Positions 47,068 to 59,999 of a stretch of DNA of 64,000 nucleotides are shown here, piece after piece. The translations under genes were made by a program, and so were the position numbers. How positions within the stretch are numbered: the first letter of the stretch is position 1; each line of letters opens with the position of its first letter. The notes under the pieces are model-generated. The model saw nothing but the letters and a program-made list of their open reading frames with translations. It was not told the origin of the DNA and searched no databases. Origin of the DNA: Septoria linicola (taxonomy: Eukaryota; Ascomycota; Dothideomycetes; Mycosphaerellales; Mycosphaerellaceae); the NCBI GenBank assembly GCA_024114885.1, contig CP099426.1, forward strand, positions 186,001 through 250,000, written 5' to 3'.

Positions 47068-48681
47068 GCCGGTTCGCAGATACTACGTACTCGGTCTGAA
47101 AGCTCTCAAAGTCCGATACATGACTCCAAGAATGATGGGGAGGAAATCTCCTTCTGCAGCCTACTCAAGCACAGCCTTGATCACCCCAAGACTTGACAGT
47201 CTCAACCCTGCAACGCAAAAACTCTCCAACGCAGAAACCCTCCAGCTGCTTATACGCCATCATTCCAACCCTTTTTCCCAAGTCGCCTGAGCGCAGCCAT
47301 GGGCAAGCAATTCACGAACGGTCCCTGATCATCAGAGTCACCACATCCAACCTACCCACGCGGCCAAAGAATTTCTAGCGAGTGCGCCAGCTGACTAGTA
47401 CATGGCTGCGAAACTGCCTGCGGCGACTGATCCGAACGTGAACTGGCAGAGGGCAAAGAGGCCGCCTGTCGAGACGTCAGTCGCCCTTGTGGTCCCCACG
47501 CGTGGTGAAAGTTGGGATGAGAGACAGCGAGCCGCTTGCGATGCCGCCGAGGATTCTCTGATCACTGTAGTTGCTGGCCATACGACGTGGTTCTACAACT
47601 GTCGGGGCCTGCGCTCTTTGTTGGATTTTCAATGTTCTAGAGTGCAGAGGCATCGCAGCAGCTTTCGCAAAGACCTTGGTTAAAAAATTCGACCTTGTTG
47701 GTACGGTACTACGCGACGATTCCGAACCGCGTGCTCTGAGGCAAGGCTTCACAGTGATGACTTTGACATGTCGCGCACGGAGCTCTTGGCATTCTGAGTT
47801 TGAGCATCAGAACGGCGTGGAATGTCACTATTCACATCCTGCCAGAATATTGGGATGAGCACCTGCGAGGACGATATGGATTCTGCTGCACAGCTCAACC
47901 GTTGCACTCGTTATTCGCAATTTCACACATTCCAGGAACAAAATCTATGGTGCAATGTCAGTCGCTGTTGCCTGCTGTTGCCGTGGCTCTTACGTTGCTG
48001 AAACGTCAATTACACCTTCATTCTGGCTTGCCACAGTTTGCCATCCTATTGACCTACAAGAGCCGTTATGTTCACGCACGAGTATCGATTTGCTTCGCCT
48101 CCGCGTGACTGTTTCAAGCCGACAGGAGGACGAGAGATCCATCTAGCCCTAGTCATTCGCGTCTGCGTTTGCCTGATACAACCATCAGGGCTGAGAAGTG
48201 CTGGCAGACTGCACTTACACTTCGCTGACCAATTACACACCAGGAAGTCAAGCCTTGTGTCACTTTTCAAGAGTACATTGCTCCCGCCTTCTCGACGTGT
48301 GCGCGAAAGAACAATTTCTTTTGCAGCCACAATGATCTTAGGCGCGGGGTTAGAGTGACAGGGTAGTACTGCCTCTTTCGCGCTATCAGCAGATTCATCA
48401 GACATCAGATTCGATGACAAGATCCGCAACCTTGTCATCTTGCTTTCGCACGTTGTTCCGGTCTCTAACCTCTACTACACCACGACCCAGCACCCCACGA
48501 CTTGTACTAATGCTGCCCATCTTATGTTGCACTCCGCCTGCCCTGCACGCCACAGCCAAGAAGAATGCGCTTGTAACCACGATCGTCGTTATATTTACTG
48601 CTGGCCTATTGCACATCGTAAATCTACTGGTCCTGCAACAGCCCTGACAGCCTGCTAAAGCTCAGCTTCTGCCGTAGTCTT
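47068..48681. other. Intergenic, no supported gene
   Basis: A 1.6-kb gap of normal composition with only short frames on both strands. No motif, repeat or RNA gene could be supported. Confidence 0.5.
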
Positions 48682-49679
48682 TCAATCGAGGCTGAGGTCC
48701 TCATACATTTTCATGAGTTCCCCTGTCCAGTTCTCGTCGCATACTCTTTCATAGCTGTCATCGGAGTCGTTCCAATCTCCATAGCCGAACGCGTCCGGCG
48801 AGTCGCAGGAAACGATTGAAGGCATATCCTCCTGGTCGTTGGGAAACAGCCGATCCAAGACAAAGGTCTGGGTGAGCGTCATCGTCGTCTGACAGTATGT
48901 GAGTCTGTTTGGAAGCTATATGTATTGTAGAAATTGACCTACCACAAGAGTCACTTCGTTGCCAAGGTGTTGCAAGTTGGCCCTGGTCGTGTTTTCTCTT
49001 CTCCCTATGAAGCTCAACTGCTGGTTTGATAACTGTCTCGTACCAGCCAGCCTTTCCCTGGAGACTGTTCCAGCTCCAGATTCCACATACTTCCTCCGGA
49101 GAGACTTCCCACAGGCACAAGAAGTGATTGGTCCAGTAATCTCGACTGTATCGAGGTCTGATCTCGTAGTGTTCCATTTCCGCCCCACACCTCAAGATCG
49201 GTAACCCGAGCTCCAATCGGGTCCGCGGGTCGACTACTACAACACACTGATCACTTTTCACTGCCCGTGCATCTGCCAGCTCCTTCAAGGCGGATGGAGA
49301 ACTGGTAAATGAGATGTATGGGGTATTCTCCCATATCTGGTGATCGATGGGTAGCGGGGGTCTGCTTGCGGATATCTTTGGAGTCCAAGCGCATTCTTGG
49401 ATCGCGGGCCAACATGCGACGCTCGTCATCTGGTCGGCTGCCGGAGAAGTGGCCATAGCAACGCATGAGGACGGAGTCCCAGAGATCGTCGAAGACACTG
49501 CCCGGGAAAAGATGACGAAGCTCTGGTGCCCATCTCCTCGACCACATGCGCTCGTCGTCGGCGCAGATGGTCATAGAATTATTCTGAGGCCGCAGCAGAT
49601 CTCTTGCAAGGTCTGCTGCGAGCCAATGATCTGGCCGCATCTCCTCGTGCGATTCCTCAGTTGCTTTGTGAAAAGACAT
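48682..49679 (-). pseudogene. DUF7587-like fungal protein, frameshifted
   Basis: An N-terminal frame from the ATG at 49679 (MSFHKATEESHEEMRPDHW, then RRWAPELRHLFPGSVFDDLWDS) continues in another frame as LPIDHQIWENTPYISFTSSP, CVVVVDPRTRLELGLPILRC and SRDYWTNHFLCLWEVSPEEV. These segments resemble fungal proteins I remember as DUF7587, of unknown function. The frames join cleanly if one base is removed from the plus-strand G run at 49356-49360 (KQT|PLPIDHQ). The 3' end is unclear: reading through a possible intron (gtaggt...gtcag, about 48942-48889) either stops at 48758 or, in another frame, gives an acidic tail ending MKMYEDLSLD at 48682, which would need a second shift. Family assignment is from memory and moderate. 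Confidence 0.55.
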
Positions 49680-50530
49680 TCTTCTTGTTGAGAAGCGGGA
49701 CAAAATTTTCCTCGCCTTGGGGCGAGCGTACTTGATGTATATAGGTCCAGGTCCAACATCAGCTTGATCTGGAAGCACATCCCTTGAGGTCTGTACGATG
49801 ATCGCAACTGAGTGCGATCGTGGAATCCTCGAAATGTGACGAAGTGGCAAGCCTGCTGCATCCTGGCACGCATGACATCCAGCAGCTGAGCTGCTGCACG
49901 GTGCGTATGAACGCTAGCTGAAGTAGTGATATAGCCAAGTCTGCAAGTGACACACCGGTCAAAGGGGCCGCCAATGATGCTGTATGCTCACCACACTAGG
50001 CTTGCAACCCCATGTCCGATACTGTGGTGGCTGTCACCAAATTGCCTGCTCGCATGAACAGTAGCAGATGGAACGTGTGTTCATCCTGTCCACTTTTCTG
50101 TCGACCGCCAGCCTGCCTGCATTCCGCCGCCACCTGACTTGTCCGGCGTGTTGCAAACGGGCGAACGCGTATCTGTCTGCACGGAGACGGTTTCAATGCG
50201 ATGAGTAGCTCTGGCCAAGATTGACTCGAGCACGACGCATTGCAATCACATGTTGCCAAACTCGCAGTATTGGCACTTCCGATCGACACCTGATCGAATG
50301 GAGCAGTTCCACTGAGTTCCAGAACAGGAAGGCAGCCCGTAGCATTGTTGCTAGGATCGGCGAGCCATTGCTAGAGCGGTCAGTACTTTTGCAAGGAGCT
50401 CATATGCTCAAGCTGCGTACAGGACGCAAGATGTCCACATATTATGCTTGAGAGCCCGATGCATTGGCCGCTCAGGCGCTTGTGTGGCATAGCGGGGTGT
50501 TTGGGCGCTAAAATTGGTCGCTTCTATTAC
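49680..50530. other. Intergenic, no supported gene
   Basis: Upstream of the DUF7587-like gene; short frames only. The in-frame extension of that gene to 49850 has no ATG. Confidence 0.5.
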
Positions 50531-50998
50531 GGATTGCAGTATTAATGTACCCGGGTGCCGGAAGCAGCCGCAGAACTTCAGAATGAACTCCAAGGCGCGC
50601 GGCTTCCTTATCTTGCTCGATTTAGCGCTGTTTCTGGCTTTTACTACGTCGCTCGCGTGTAACTAGTCTATCTAGAACTATAGATGGCTGCGGAGACGAC
50701 ACGAGGGGACTTTTACGAGTAGAGGGCATAATAGGCAGATATTCCTAACATTTACAGTAGTAGGCTACTAAAGGCGACGGGAGGGCTTCCGAGCCCTAGA
50801 TTACGTATACCCGGCATACGACAATAACAACACCTCGCCACGCGACGACGAGCTCGAATTAGACAGTTATAATCACTCCCTAGAGTCTACACAGCAAGGA
50901 GAGCGATATGTAAGTTAGTATACGAAATTTGGTGAGCATCAGACAAATCATCTCTCGAGAATAGATGTTGTAGGGTGGGTACATTAATACTGCAATCC
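50531..50998. mobile_element. 468-bp MITE-like element with 22-bp perfect terminal inverted repeats
   Basis: The left end at 50531-50552 (starts ggattgcagtat) is the exact reverse complement of 50977-50998 (ends atactgcaatcc). The 424-bp interior has no open frame of note and is partly AT-rich with ctatctagaactatag-like RIP traces near 50640-50690. Small size, perfect terminal inverted repeats and lack of coding capacity fit a non-autonomous DNA transposon. No target-site duplication is evident in the flanks (attac before, acagt after). Confidence 0.65.
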
Positions 50999-51124
50999 AC
51001 AGTATCGGACACTATCATGTCAACGATGTCAAGTCACTTCTGACTCCAGAATTATCTTACAGGTCAAGACAGCAATGTATCGTACTAGAAGCTGCATAGT
51101 AGCCTGGAATATCTGGACCGCTAA

Positions 51125-51367
51125 CTAATGGTAGGACGAGTCTGTCGTGACGAGATCCTTCGTCAACTTCATCAGCTGCGGAAACACCGTCCGCTCGTCT
51201 TCCGCCAGCGGCCCCATATGCTCTCTAACATAGGTGCGCGAGTTCCCACTCGCTGCGACCGAATCCTCGTATCGTGCCTCCCTAGCGATGATTTTGTACG
51301 CTATCTTCGGATGAAAGAGCCCTGCTGGCAGCCGCAACCAGCACTTTTCTGGAGCCCGCCAACACAC
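51125..51367 (-). pseudogene. Possible 3' exon or gene remnant, unknown family
   Basis: An 80-codon frame without an ATG ends in a stop at 51125. The text KIAYKIIAREARYEDS..., then TYVREHMGPLAEDERTVFPQ and LTKDLVTTDSSYH, looks like a genuine protein C-terminus rather than a random frame. No upstream exon was found. It may be a leftover of a deleted gene. Confidence 0.25.
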
Positions 51368-51478
51368 AGAATCACCCTCGCTTCAACTGCTCATCCTTGC
51401 GCATGTGTTGCGAGTGTATACCTATCAGCATCACCATTGGGGCTTTAGTCCCAGGTGGTCCGGCGTCTGACCTGCATA

Positions 51479-52026
51479 ATGCTTGTAGAATTGCACTACC
51501 AAAGAAGAACATCGTCGATAGAAGATGTGGCTGTTGCCATGGCTGGGCTCAACAACTTGGAGATTACACGTGAGCGTGCTCTCAAAGTTCTCCATCAAAT
51601 GATAGAAGAGGGCAGTCGATTCGCAAATTTCGAACGAGTTCTGGGCAAGGGGGCAGTGTTTCTCCTCAGCCATAGCGGAGCAGATCCACTGTGAGTTGCA
51701 ATTCCTGATCCGAGGTGGTTGCTGATATATCTAAGGGGTAAAAAACATTTCCCCAAAGTGGTGCGAGGTTCGATGCGATCATTGCTAAGCTCCGTGAGAA
51801 AGGCATTCACCGTATGGCTGAAGAATTTCGTGCGCTTCGTAACAGCGTTGTGGAACACTTCCACGAGACGCTTTTGACATCTCCACCAGAAGCTTCACAA
51901 GCCAACACAATGCCAACAGTGGACACAGCAGATGCTGTCCACCAACCATCGATTTGTCCTTTTATGTGGACGGAGTCAAGTAACTTTGAAGACTTTGTAG
52001 ATTATGACGGTCATGCATACGAATGA
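51479..52026 (+). CDS. Hypothetical protein, two exons
   Basis: Exons 51479-51690 and 51759-52026, with a 68-nt intron (gtgagt...ccaaag), give 159 residues. The product reads MLVELHYQRRTSSIEDVAVA, ITRERALKVLHQMIEEGSRF, then across the splice ADPL|GARFDAIIAKLREKG, and ends with an acidic tail (TESSNFEDFVDYDGHAYE). It is helical and charged in its first part and disordered later. No family was recognised. It is the last readable gene before the RIP-mutated block, and may be a truncated remnant of a longer gene because the frame is also open before 51479. Confidence 0.4.
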
Positions 52027-53439
52027 TAGAAGAGAGAAGGCACACTGCGATTATAATCGAGACCCAAGTCCTACTTGCATCACCCCTGGATGGTCGACTG
52101 TGATAAGAAATATTCTCGCGCCGGCTATGCGCGGCTCTATTCTTGTGATAGCTTTGTTGCACTCGGTTTGACCCATCGCACCCCTCATTTTGCAACGGAA
52201 TTGCATAGTGTAAAATGCGGATTTGGATTAGAAGCCAAATCTAGTCGGACGTAATGCTGCGCATCCGGCATGTGGCACAGCCAAAAAGAATTGTCATCGA
52301 GTGGAGCCTAGCTCAGGCCGGAACCACACAGCTAGCACTAGTAGTCGAACGGTCTAGGAACATTTGCTTCTAGTAGGCACATTTGTAGAGCATTTTTACC
52401 GTCTAGCTGTGACCGAATAGAGTAGATCTATTAGCTGCGTAATGCACGTGCTAGTAGGCTAGTAACGCTATGTAAATAATACTATCGAATTCAAATTAGT
52501 ATACTATACTAAATTAAGCGTAGTAAACTCTCTTTCTTTATCTTATAATACTAGCTACTAGAAGTAGGTATATAACTATAAACTAGCTATTCTATTAGAT
52601 ATAATATATTCACGCTATTACTAGCGGCTATAGTATTATATCTATATAGTAAACGCGTTCTTACGACGCGTAATAATTCTATATAGATATTATCCTTACT
52701 AAGTAATAGCGGAGCTATTCGCTTTATCTAGTCTAGATAGAAGCGATATTTAAGACGATAGTTTACTAGATCTAAGTTATCTAGAGACTACACGTTATAA
52801 TACTAATAATAGTAGTACTCTTAGTTTAGAGTATATCGTACTTTCTACTATACTTAGATAACCTCGTCTTCTTCCTTCTATAATAGTAGCTAAATCGCTA
52901 CTATCTAGAGTAGATCTATAGGTATAGTATAATAGTAATATCTATAGCGTATACTCTACGCGAATATAGTACGCTATAGGTAAGAGTATACTAGGCGATA
53001 AGGTAATTATTAAGATAAGCTAAGGTAGTATATAGAAACATTTACTAACGTAAAGGTAATTAGATATACTAATATATTATAGCGCGCTAATTATAGCTTC
53101 CGCTTACTATAGTAGCTACTAGAACTAGATAGTAAACATACTCTATAGATAGATAAGTTAATATAATAAGTTAATTATTATTATAAAGAAGTAACTAGCT
53201 ATAGAAACCTCGAGTTACGAATACGTATCGATATTCTTAGTACGCTAAAGTGCCTAAGGTATCTATACTAATCAAGTTACCCCTATATTAACTATTATAA
53301 TAAACTCGTCTTATAATTAGTTAATAGCGTAACTACTATATTAGCGTATCGCTTGTTCCGTAAATCGCTCGAAACTAGTATTAAACCCTTTAGCTAATTA
53401 GAAGCGTTATAATTCCTTAACCTTTAAGTCCTAAATACT

Positions 53440-53610
53440 ATCTATTAGTCTAAGCTATTAAGTAAAGCGCTCGTACTTATTATAGTTAAGCGCCTTCGTT
53501 AATCTATCTACCTTCTAATACTCTATTATAATCTACTAGATAGTAATAGTATCGTCTACTAACTTCTTACGAATAAAGTAGAACTTAATATCTATATACT
53601 AATAGATAAT
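53440..53610 (-). mobile_element. Ty1/copia RNase H C-terminus, RIP-mutated relic
   Basis: The minus-strand frame reads YIDIKFYFIRKKLVDD, then VDRLTKALNYNKYERFT, with stops at Gln or Trp positions and Tyr where His is expected. This is the copia hallmark HIDI..FIR...D.LTKAL....F near the end of the polyprotein. The frame upstream (higher coordinates) carries NRSCSIATTLIP, the remains of the RNase H DN-motif region. Confidence 0.75.
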
Positions 53611-53879
53611 AACTACTCTAATACTAACCCTCTAGGTAGGTATAAGAGTAGTCGCTATAGAACAAGACCTGTTTAGATAGTAATAGTCTTATAATACGTT
53701 AATTAAATAGTAGTAACGAGCTTAAAATAGTAGCTCTAGGACTAAGAGCCTTATACTAGGACCGTAGGACATTAAATTAATTAAGTAGAGTAAATATTAC
53801 TATCTTAGAAACGAGCTACTACCTTACTTTTATACTAAAACCGCTAAGTACTATATATAGGTAGGCCTTTACCTTACTA
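53600..53879 (-). repeat. Left arm of an inverted repeat (copia RNase H segment)
   Basis: This 280-bp stretch is about nine tenths identical by eye to the reverse complement of 58686-58974, starting taatagataataactactc and including the retained core acaagacctgttt. Similarity ends abruptly on both sides. Confidence 0.8.
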
Positions 53880-56242
53880 ATCCTCTCTTCCTTAGTGTCT
53901 AACTAGATACCTAACTACTCGTAGATCTTACTTAGAATTACTTAAAACTAGCTAGTTTTTCTATTAAAGTCTATTAAACTTTTAATTAGAGGCCTATTAA
54001 ATAGTTACCTTTTCTAACGATAACTACTAAAAACACCTTCTTAGATCCGATTATTATTCGCTAGACGCTACTCTTCTACTATATCCTTAGAGATCTTCTT
54101 AGGAACGGCCTCTCTCTTCTTCGATATTAATACTTCTAAGTTACTATCTACGCTTATAAAGCTAGCTTCGCTAAACACCTACTCTTTAATATCTATAGCC
54201 GTAGCGTAGATAGTATCGAATTAAGCTTTAGCTATAGTCTACTACTTAGCTATATAGACCTTAAACTCCTCCTTACTTATACTAAAGAGCTTCTTTATTT
54301 CTATACTTACTACCTAATCTACCTATAGAACTCGGCCTATTAAGGTATCAGAAATCGGGCCTAGGCTAGTTAGAAGTACCTTAGTAGCGAAGGGTTTTAT
54401 TACTCGCGTAGGGTATATAGTACTAGAAGCTATAAAGGGTATCTACTCGCGGTAGAGATATACGCTATAGATCGTAGGAACGCTAACGTAGTTACTATTA
54501 GGTAGCTTATCTAACGTTCGACTATTAGGGTAGGCTAGAAATACTATTAGAATTATATAATACTCTTCGCCTATACGAGTATACTACTAAGGGATATAGG
54601 AGTACGAAATAACTAGCGAGCCCGTATTAGTATAAGGATTCTTCTAACTAAGCTTAAGATTAGCTTTTATTTCGTTAGTAATTACTAGAGGTATAGTCTC
54701 GACGAAACCGATACTATAGCTTTACTTATTAGCGATAATACGCCTCGCTAGCTACTTTACCTTCTTAGGGTTAAAGAGCCTATTACTAATTATATCTAAA
54801 GTTAGTAAAAGTCGTCCTCTATCGCTAGTATCGTCTAGAGAGATCGTAAATTAAACCTAATTAAGCCTCTTCTTCTTAAGTAGTATATTCTCGTTTAAGG
54901 CGATATACTAGAAGCCGTTAGAGTAGTTAGAACCTACCTTATCGTCGAAGATATAAAAGGTAGTAGATAGGTAGGCTACGTACTTAATAGTCGTATACGG
55001 AGTAGTAACTAGCTAGTATAGCTATAGTAGAGGATACTAGCGAAGAAGCTATTAGGATAGTAAGTACTATATACCGCGAGACTAACTATACTAACTAATA
55101 GCTATATTATACTATCGATATACTATAAACTTATACTATATAGCTTCGAGTAAAGAGTCTAGGATCTAAAATAGGCCTCTAGTAGAAAAAGAATAAAAGA
55201 GGAAGCTATAATCGGTCTAGGTACTCTTATTACTATTATAGTCTAAGAGCTCCTAAGCTCTCTAATAGATATTAGAAGTAACTTTTAAGTCTACTTTAGT
55301 TACTACGAACTAAAAGAGTCTAAGATAGCTTCTACCTACCTTATATATTAAGACGTTAATATCGTCCTCTAGTTCCTAAGTATTAGTACTCTTCTTACTA
55401 CGACGAGAGCGTCCTACTAGCTTAGAGAAGAAAGTATTCGCTTCTAGCTTAAACTATATCCGGTTTTAAGTATTCTAGGCGATAAAGGCTTAGAGATTAG
55501 CTATACTACCTATCTAAATAATACGCTAGTAGAGAGTATATATTACGTTAGCTATCTTTAGTAGCTTTAAACCTATAGTATTACCTATCTTAGCTATATA
55601 TTCTTTATAAAGAGGCTAGCTAAGATATAGAAGAATATTAATTAAAGCGTAGCTCTTAGCTACCTTCTTCTTCTCCTAGATATTATCGACCTCTTTAAGA
55701 GTACTACTAACGATTATATAGTAATAGACTTCGAAGGTAATACTATCTTTTATATAAGCCTAGTAACGTAGATTAGGCTCTAAGTCGCTCTCTAGCTTAA
55801 TTCTACTATTATCTTCTAGTACGATTAGCGATAGGCGTTACGGACCTAGTAGTAGCTCCGTCGTAAGTAAGACTTAGTCTTATATAAGATCGCTATTACC
55901 TAAAGTACTTAGTATAGGAGAAGTTTCGATCGAGTTAATAATAGTTTCTCTAGCGCGAATTCTAGTAAGCCTCCTACTCTTACGAAGGATAGGTATAGGC
56001 TTCTTTATAGAGTTTAGCGTTAACTTCTCTAACTAAGCTTTTAGCCTCTATATAGTACTAGGCGATATAGAATCTCTAAGACGAGGCTCTAAAGTCGTAA
56101 GTAAATTTCCTTCTCTTTCTTCTTCTTAACTAGAGTTTCGAGTAGGACTAGATAAGGATAGGCTCTTAGGCGTAGAGGAGGAGAGTCGTCTATTAGATCT
56201 TAGATTTCTAGAAGAAGATAATAGTCTATAGGATATTAAAGG

Positions 56243-56985
56243 CTATTTCTCTACTACTAAGAATATATAAGTCGGTTCCTTAAAGGCTTCTCTTTTAGTA
56301 AGCTTAACTATAAATCTATACTAATTAAGTCTATAGCTCGCCTCTAGGCGTGCCTCTCTTATCTTATAGCTAAATACGTCGACCTATAAGAGCTCTACCT
56401 TAAACTTATTCTAGTAGCGTCTCCTATCTAAGTTTGTATTAATAAAGCCTAAGCCTTACGAGCTAGGAGTCTTCTTACTCCTCTATAGCTAAAAGTGCTA
56501 GCTACGAGAGAATATATTCGCTACCTACTAATAGAAACGATCTTACTTTTACTACGCTAAGAAAATCTAGTCTTTAGGCTCGCTCTCTTCGAAGACGCCT
56601 TTATACTTATTTAACTATTAACGAAGGTTCCTAAGTATCTCTTTATCGTATAAGACTTAGTTAAGAAAAGAGAAGTTCTACTCGTACCTAAACTCTATAT
56701 ATAGCTACTACTAGATTAAGTTTCTCTCCTTTACTAAGTCTTAGCCTTCTTAGCGTATTTTCTTTATATTATCGCGCTTTACGCTCTACGCGTTAAGGTA
56801 CTTTAGTAAAATCTTAGCTAAGAGGCGTTTAAAGAAGTTAAATATACTAATCTTTATTCTATTATTTACTTCCTCGACCTACTTAAGTACTAAGTCGATA
56901 CTCTCCTCTTATTCTTATAGAGTCTCTAGCGATAGAATAGCTTTAGTAGCGTTATTAAGGTTCGTTATACTAGTAAGAGGTCTAC
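56243..56985 (-). mobile_element. Degenerate coding stretch of unknown type inside the RIP block
   Basis: One minus-strand frame can be followed for about 740 bp with interruptions mostly by TAG where Trp or Gln fits (for example KISIFNFFKRLLAKILLKYL, then FSYKIREARLEASYRL and LTKREAFKEPTYIFLVVEK). It was clearly coding before mutation. I could not match it to a known transposon domain. It lies between the two inverted copia fragments. Confidence 0.4.
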
Positions 56986-58685
56986 TTAAAGGCTAGAAGC
57001 TAATAATAGAGCCTTCGCGATTAATACGAGCGAGCGCTATACCTTATATAGAACTTAAAGAAGCTATTTTTCGTCTTTTCTTTAGAGAATCTTATCTAGG
57101 TAGTTCTTATATTAGACTTCGAATAAGCGAGGTAGAAGGCGAAAGCGCTAGTCTTAATAAGCGCTTAGGCGTTAAAGAACGCTAGAAAGAGGAAGTCTTA
57201 TTCTTTATATATAAGAGAGAAAGAGAGCGTCTTTAAATAGTCGTATTAGTAGCTTAGAGCGATATAAAGCGCGTAACTAGTAATAAGTAACTTAAATAGT
57301 AAGGAGGGTCGAGCGCGTAACTAGTTATAGAGTTTTCTATTATATTAGTTACTACTTACGTATATAAACAGCTATATAGCGTTACTAGGTAGTAATACAA
57401 GATAAGAATCGAACTTAATAGAAGTAAGGCTCTATAGTAACTAATTAATAGTTAATAAGGAAGAAGAGATCGTTTAGAGCGTAAAAGTAGTCTAATTATA
57501 TACCTTATCGTAGTAGCGTAACTATTATTAGGATTAGGAGTCTATACGTAGAGCTTAGTTACGTAAGATTTTAGTTATCGTTTAAAAAGATAACTAAAAG
57601 TTTACTTTACCTTAACGCTTCTATAGCCGTCGTATACTACTAACGCTACTACTAACTACTATAGTATATACCTTACTATCGCCGATAAGGACTAAGACTT
57701 AGATACTATCGTCGTTACTCCTACTAACTTAAAAGAGCTTTATTTTTCGTATACCTAGTCGACTTACTAGATCGCGCTTTCTATATCGTAAGAGACCGCT
57801 AGCGCTATAATTAATAGCTAGAAAAGAGCTATTAGAGCCGTTATTACTAAGAGTTCAAGCTTCTCTACCTTTATATAGGCTAAAAACCTTAAACTTTAAG
57901 AATTCTCTATAGGAAACTAATACTTTTTTAGCGATTCCTTTAGTTAGTTAAAAATTAGTAGTAAAAGGATCTTTAAAACAGAAAACTTTTATCTCTCTTC
58001 TCCGATTAGCGATAGAAAAGAGCTCTAGGAAGGTAGATTATAGTACTAATCTTAGAAATCGCTAGTAGAAAAGAGCTTCGAGAGTATAGGTCTAGCTTAG
58101 ATTTTTAAGACCTAGTAGTAGAAAGTAGCTCGAGACAGCTAACTTTTATAGCGATAGTAGGCTCGGGACTTAGAAAAAGGAGCGAGATAGTAGGTTAACT
58201 AGTAGATATAGAATCTATACTTAAAAGTTAAGCTTAGAGGAGTAACTAGCTATATAGATACTTATCTTAGCTATAGAAAATAGCGTCGGAATAGTTAAGA
58301 TTAGCTAGATTTCTACTAATCTAGTAAAAGAGAAGCTTAGGAAGCTTAGATTAGAGCTCGATAGTAGCTTTAGGACTAAGAGAAGTACTCGAGAAGGTTA
58401 GATTAGAGCTCTAGGAATAAAAGAAGCGCTCGAGATAGTACGATCTTAGAAAGATTAGCTCTTTTATAGTAGAGGCTAGGCTTTAGTAGCTAGATCTTAG
58501 CTCGTGCCTCTAATTAAGTATCGCCTATCGAATTTCTACTTCTTTAGCTCTACTAGGCTAGTTTTAGCCTTTAGCTTACTAAGTCTTCTACTTCTTCTTT
58601 AAGCTCTATTAGTAGCTAGCGTATATAACTCTCTCTTTCTTCTTAAGTTATTACTAATAGCTTACTAATAAAGATCTATAGGTAC

Positions 58686-58974
58686 TAGTAAGGTAAAGGC
58701 CTACCTATATACCGTACTTAGTAGTTTTAGTATAAAAGTAAGGTAGTAGCTCGTTTCTAAGATAGTAATATTTACTCTACTTAATTAATTTAATATCCTA
58801 CGGTCCTAGTATAGGCTCTTAGTCTTAGGACTACTATTTTGAGCTCGTTACTACTAGTTAATTAACGTATTATAAGACTATTACTCTCTAAACAGGTCTT
58901 GTTTTATAGCGACTACTCTTATACCTGCCTAGGAGGTTAGTATTAGAGTAGTTATTATCTATTAATAGAGCCGA
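58686..58974 (+). repeat. Right arm of an inverted repeat (second copia RNase H segment)
   Basis: Reverse-complement partner of 53600-53879, so a second copia fragment in opposite orientation 4.8 kb away. It ends just before the HIDI motif, so it is truncated at its 3' side. Confidence 0.8.
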
Positions 58975-59999
58975 AGGTAGGGCTATCTCTTCTCTCTTAT
59001 ACCGGAACTAGAGGCGTAGAGGGTAGATAGTAGCCTTAAAGCGAGAACTAATATACTATAAACATAGATAAGAGGCCTAAAAGAAGCCTATATAAGAGGC
59101 GACTTAAAGGGCTATAATAATATAGAAGCCTCTAGAATATAGATATCGCTCTAATCTAGAAAAGTTATAAACCTCTAGTACCTCTTAGTACGGATCTATT
59201 CGGTAATTATCGAATAGATAGTAAGGCGACTTACTATATCGGAGATTTACTTAGAGTCTCTATACCTATAATAGTCTTCGATTAGACCCCGGTTTAGCGT
59301 AAAAACGCCCTCGTTCGGATAGCGTAGAAGCTATAGAATAGGCTAGACCCCTCTAGGTAATCTTATATTCTCTAGTATATAGATCGCTTAGAATAAGCCC
59401 TAGTACGGCGTTAGACGCTAATCGTTTAGCTAAGGACACTAATTACGTCTAAGGCCCCGGACCCGGTATATAGTATAGGCTAATATAATATTATACTACT
59501 ATAGTTATATAGCGAATTACCTAAATAAGCGAGATAGACGCGCCTAGCTATAAATAGTCGAACTATACGACACGACATGCCTTTACTTATTAGGTATAAT
59601 TAATATAGCTCTAGTATTATAAAGAAAAGTTTAACGTTTACCTTTTAGATAGCTAATAAAATTTGGACTCTTGTTTTTTTAGTTATCGTTTTAAACGATA
59701 ACTATATTTTATTTAAAAACCTAATTAAGGAGAGTATAACGTACTCTTAGAACACCTTCGAACGAGCTTTATAAGTAAATTAGTATCTACTAGCCGGCCT
59801 AAAACACTAGAGAGTAGCTTATCTAACTAGCTTAATAAGCAAATTCGAAGATTACTAGTAAAACTACTACCCGCTTTTACTTTATTCTCTCTACTAGACA
59901 ACGATATGTCTATAGAGGACTAAGGAGGTACTAACCTTAACTCTAATACTAATATCTTTTAAGGACCGAGCTTAGGAGGTAGACTGTCTATAGCGTAGT

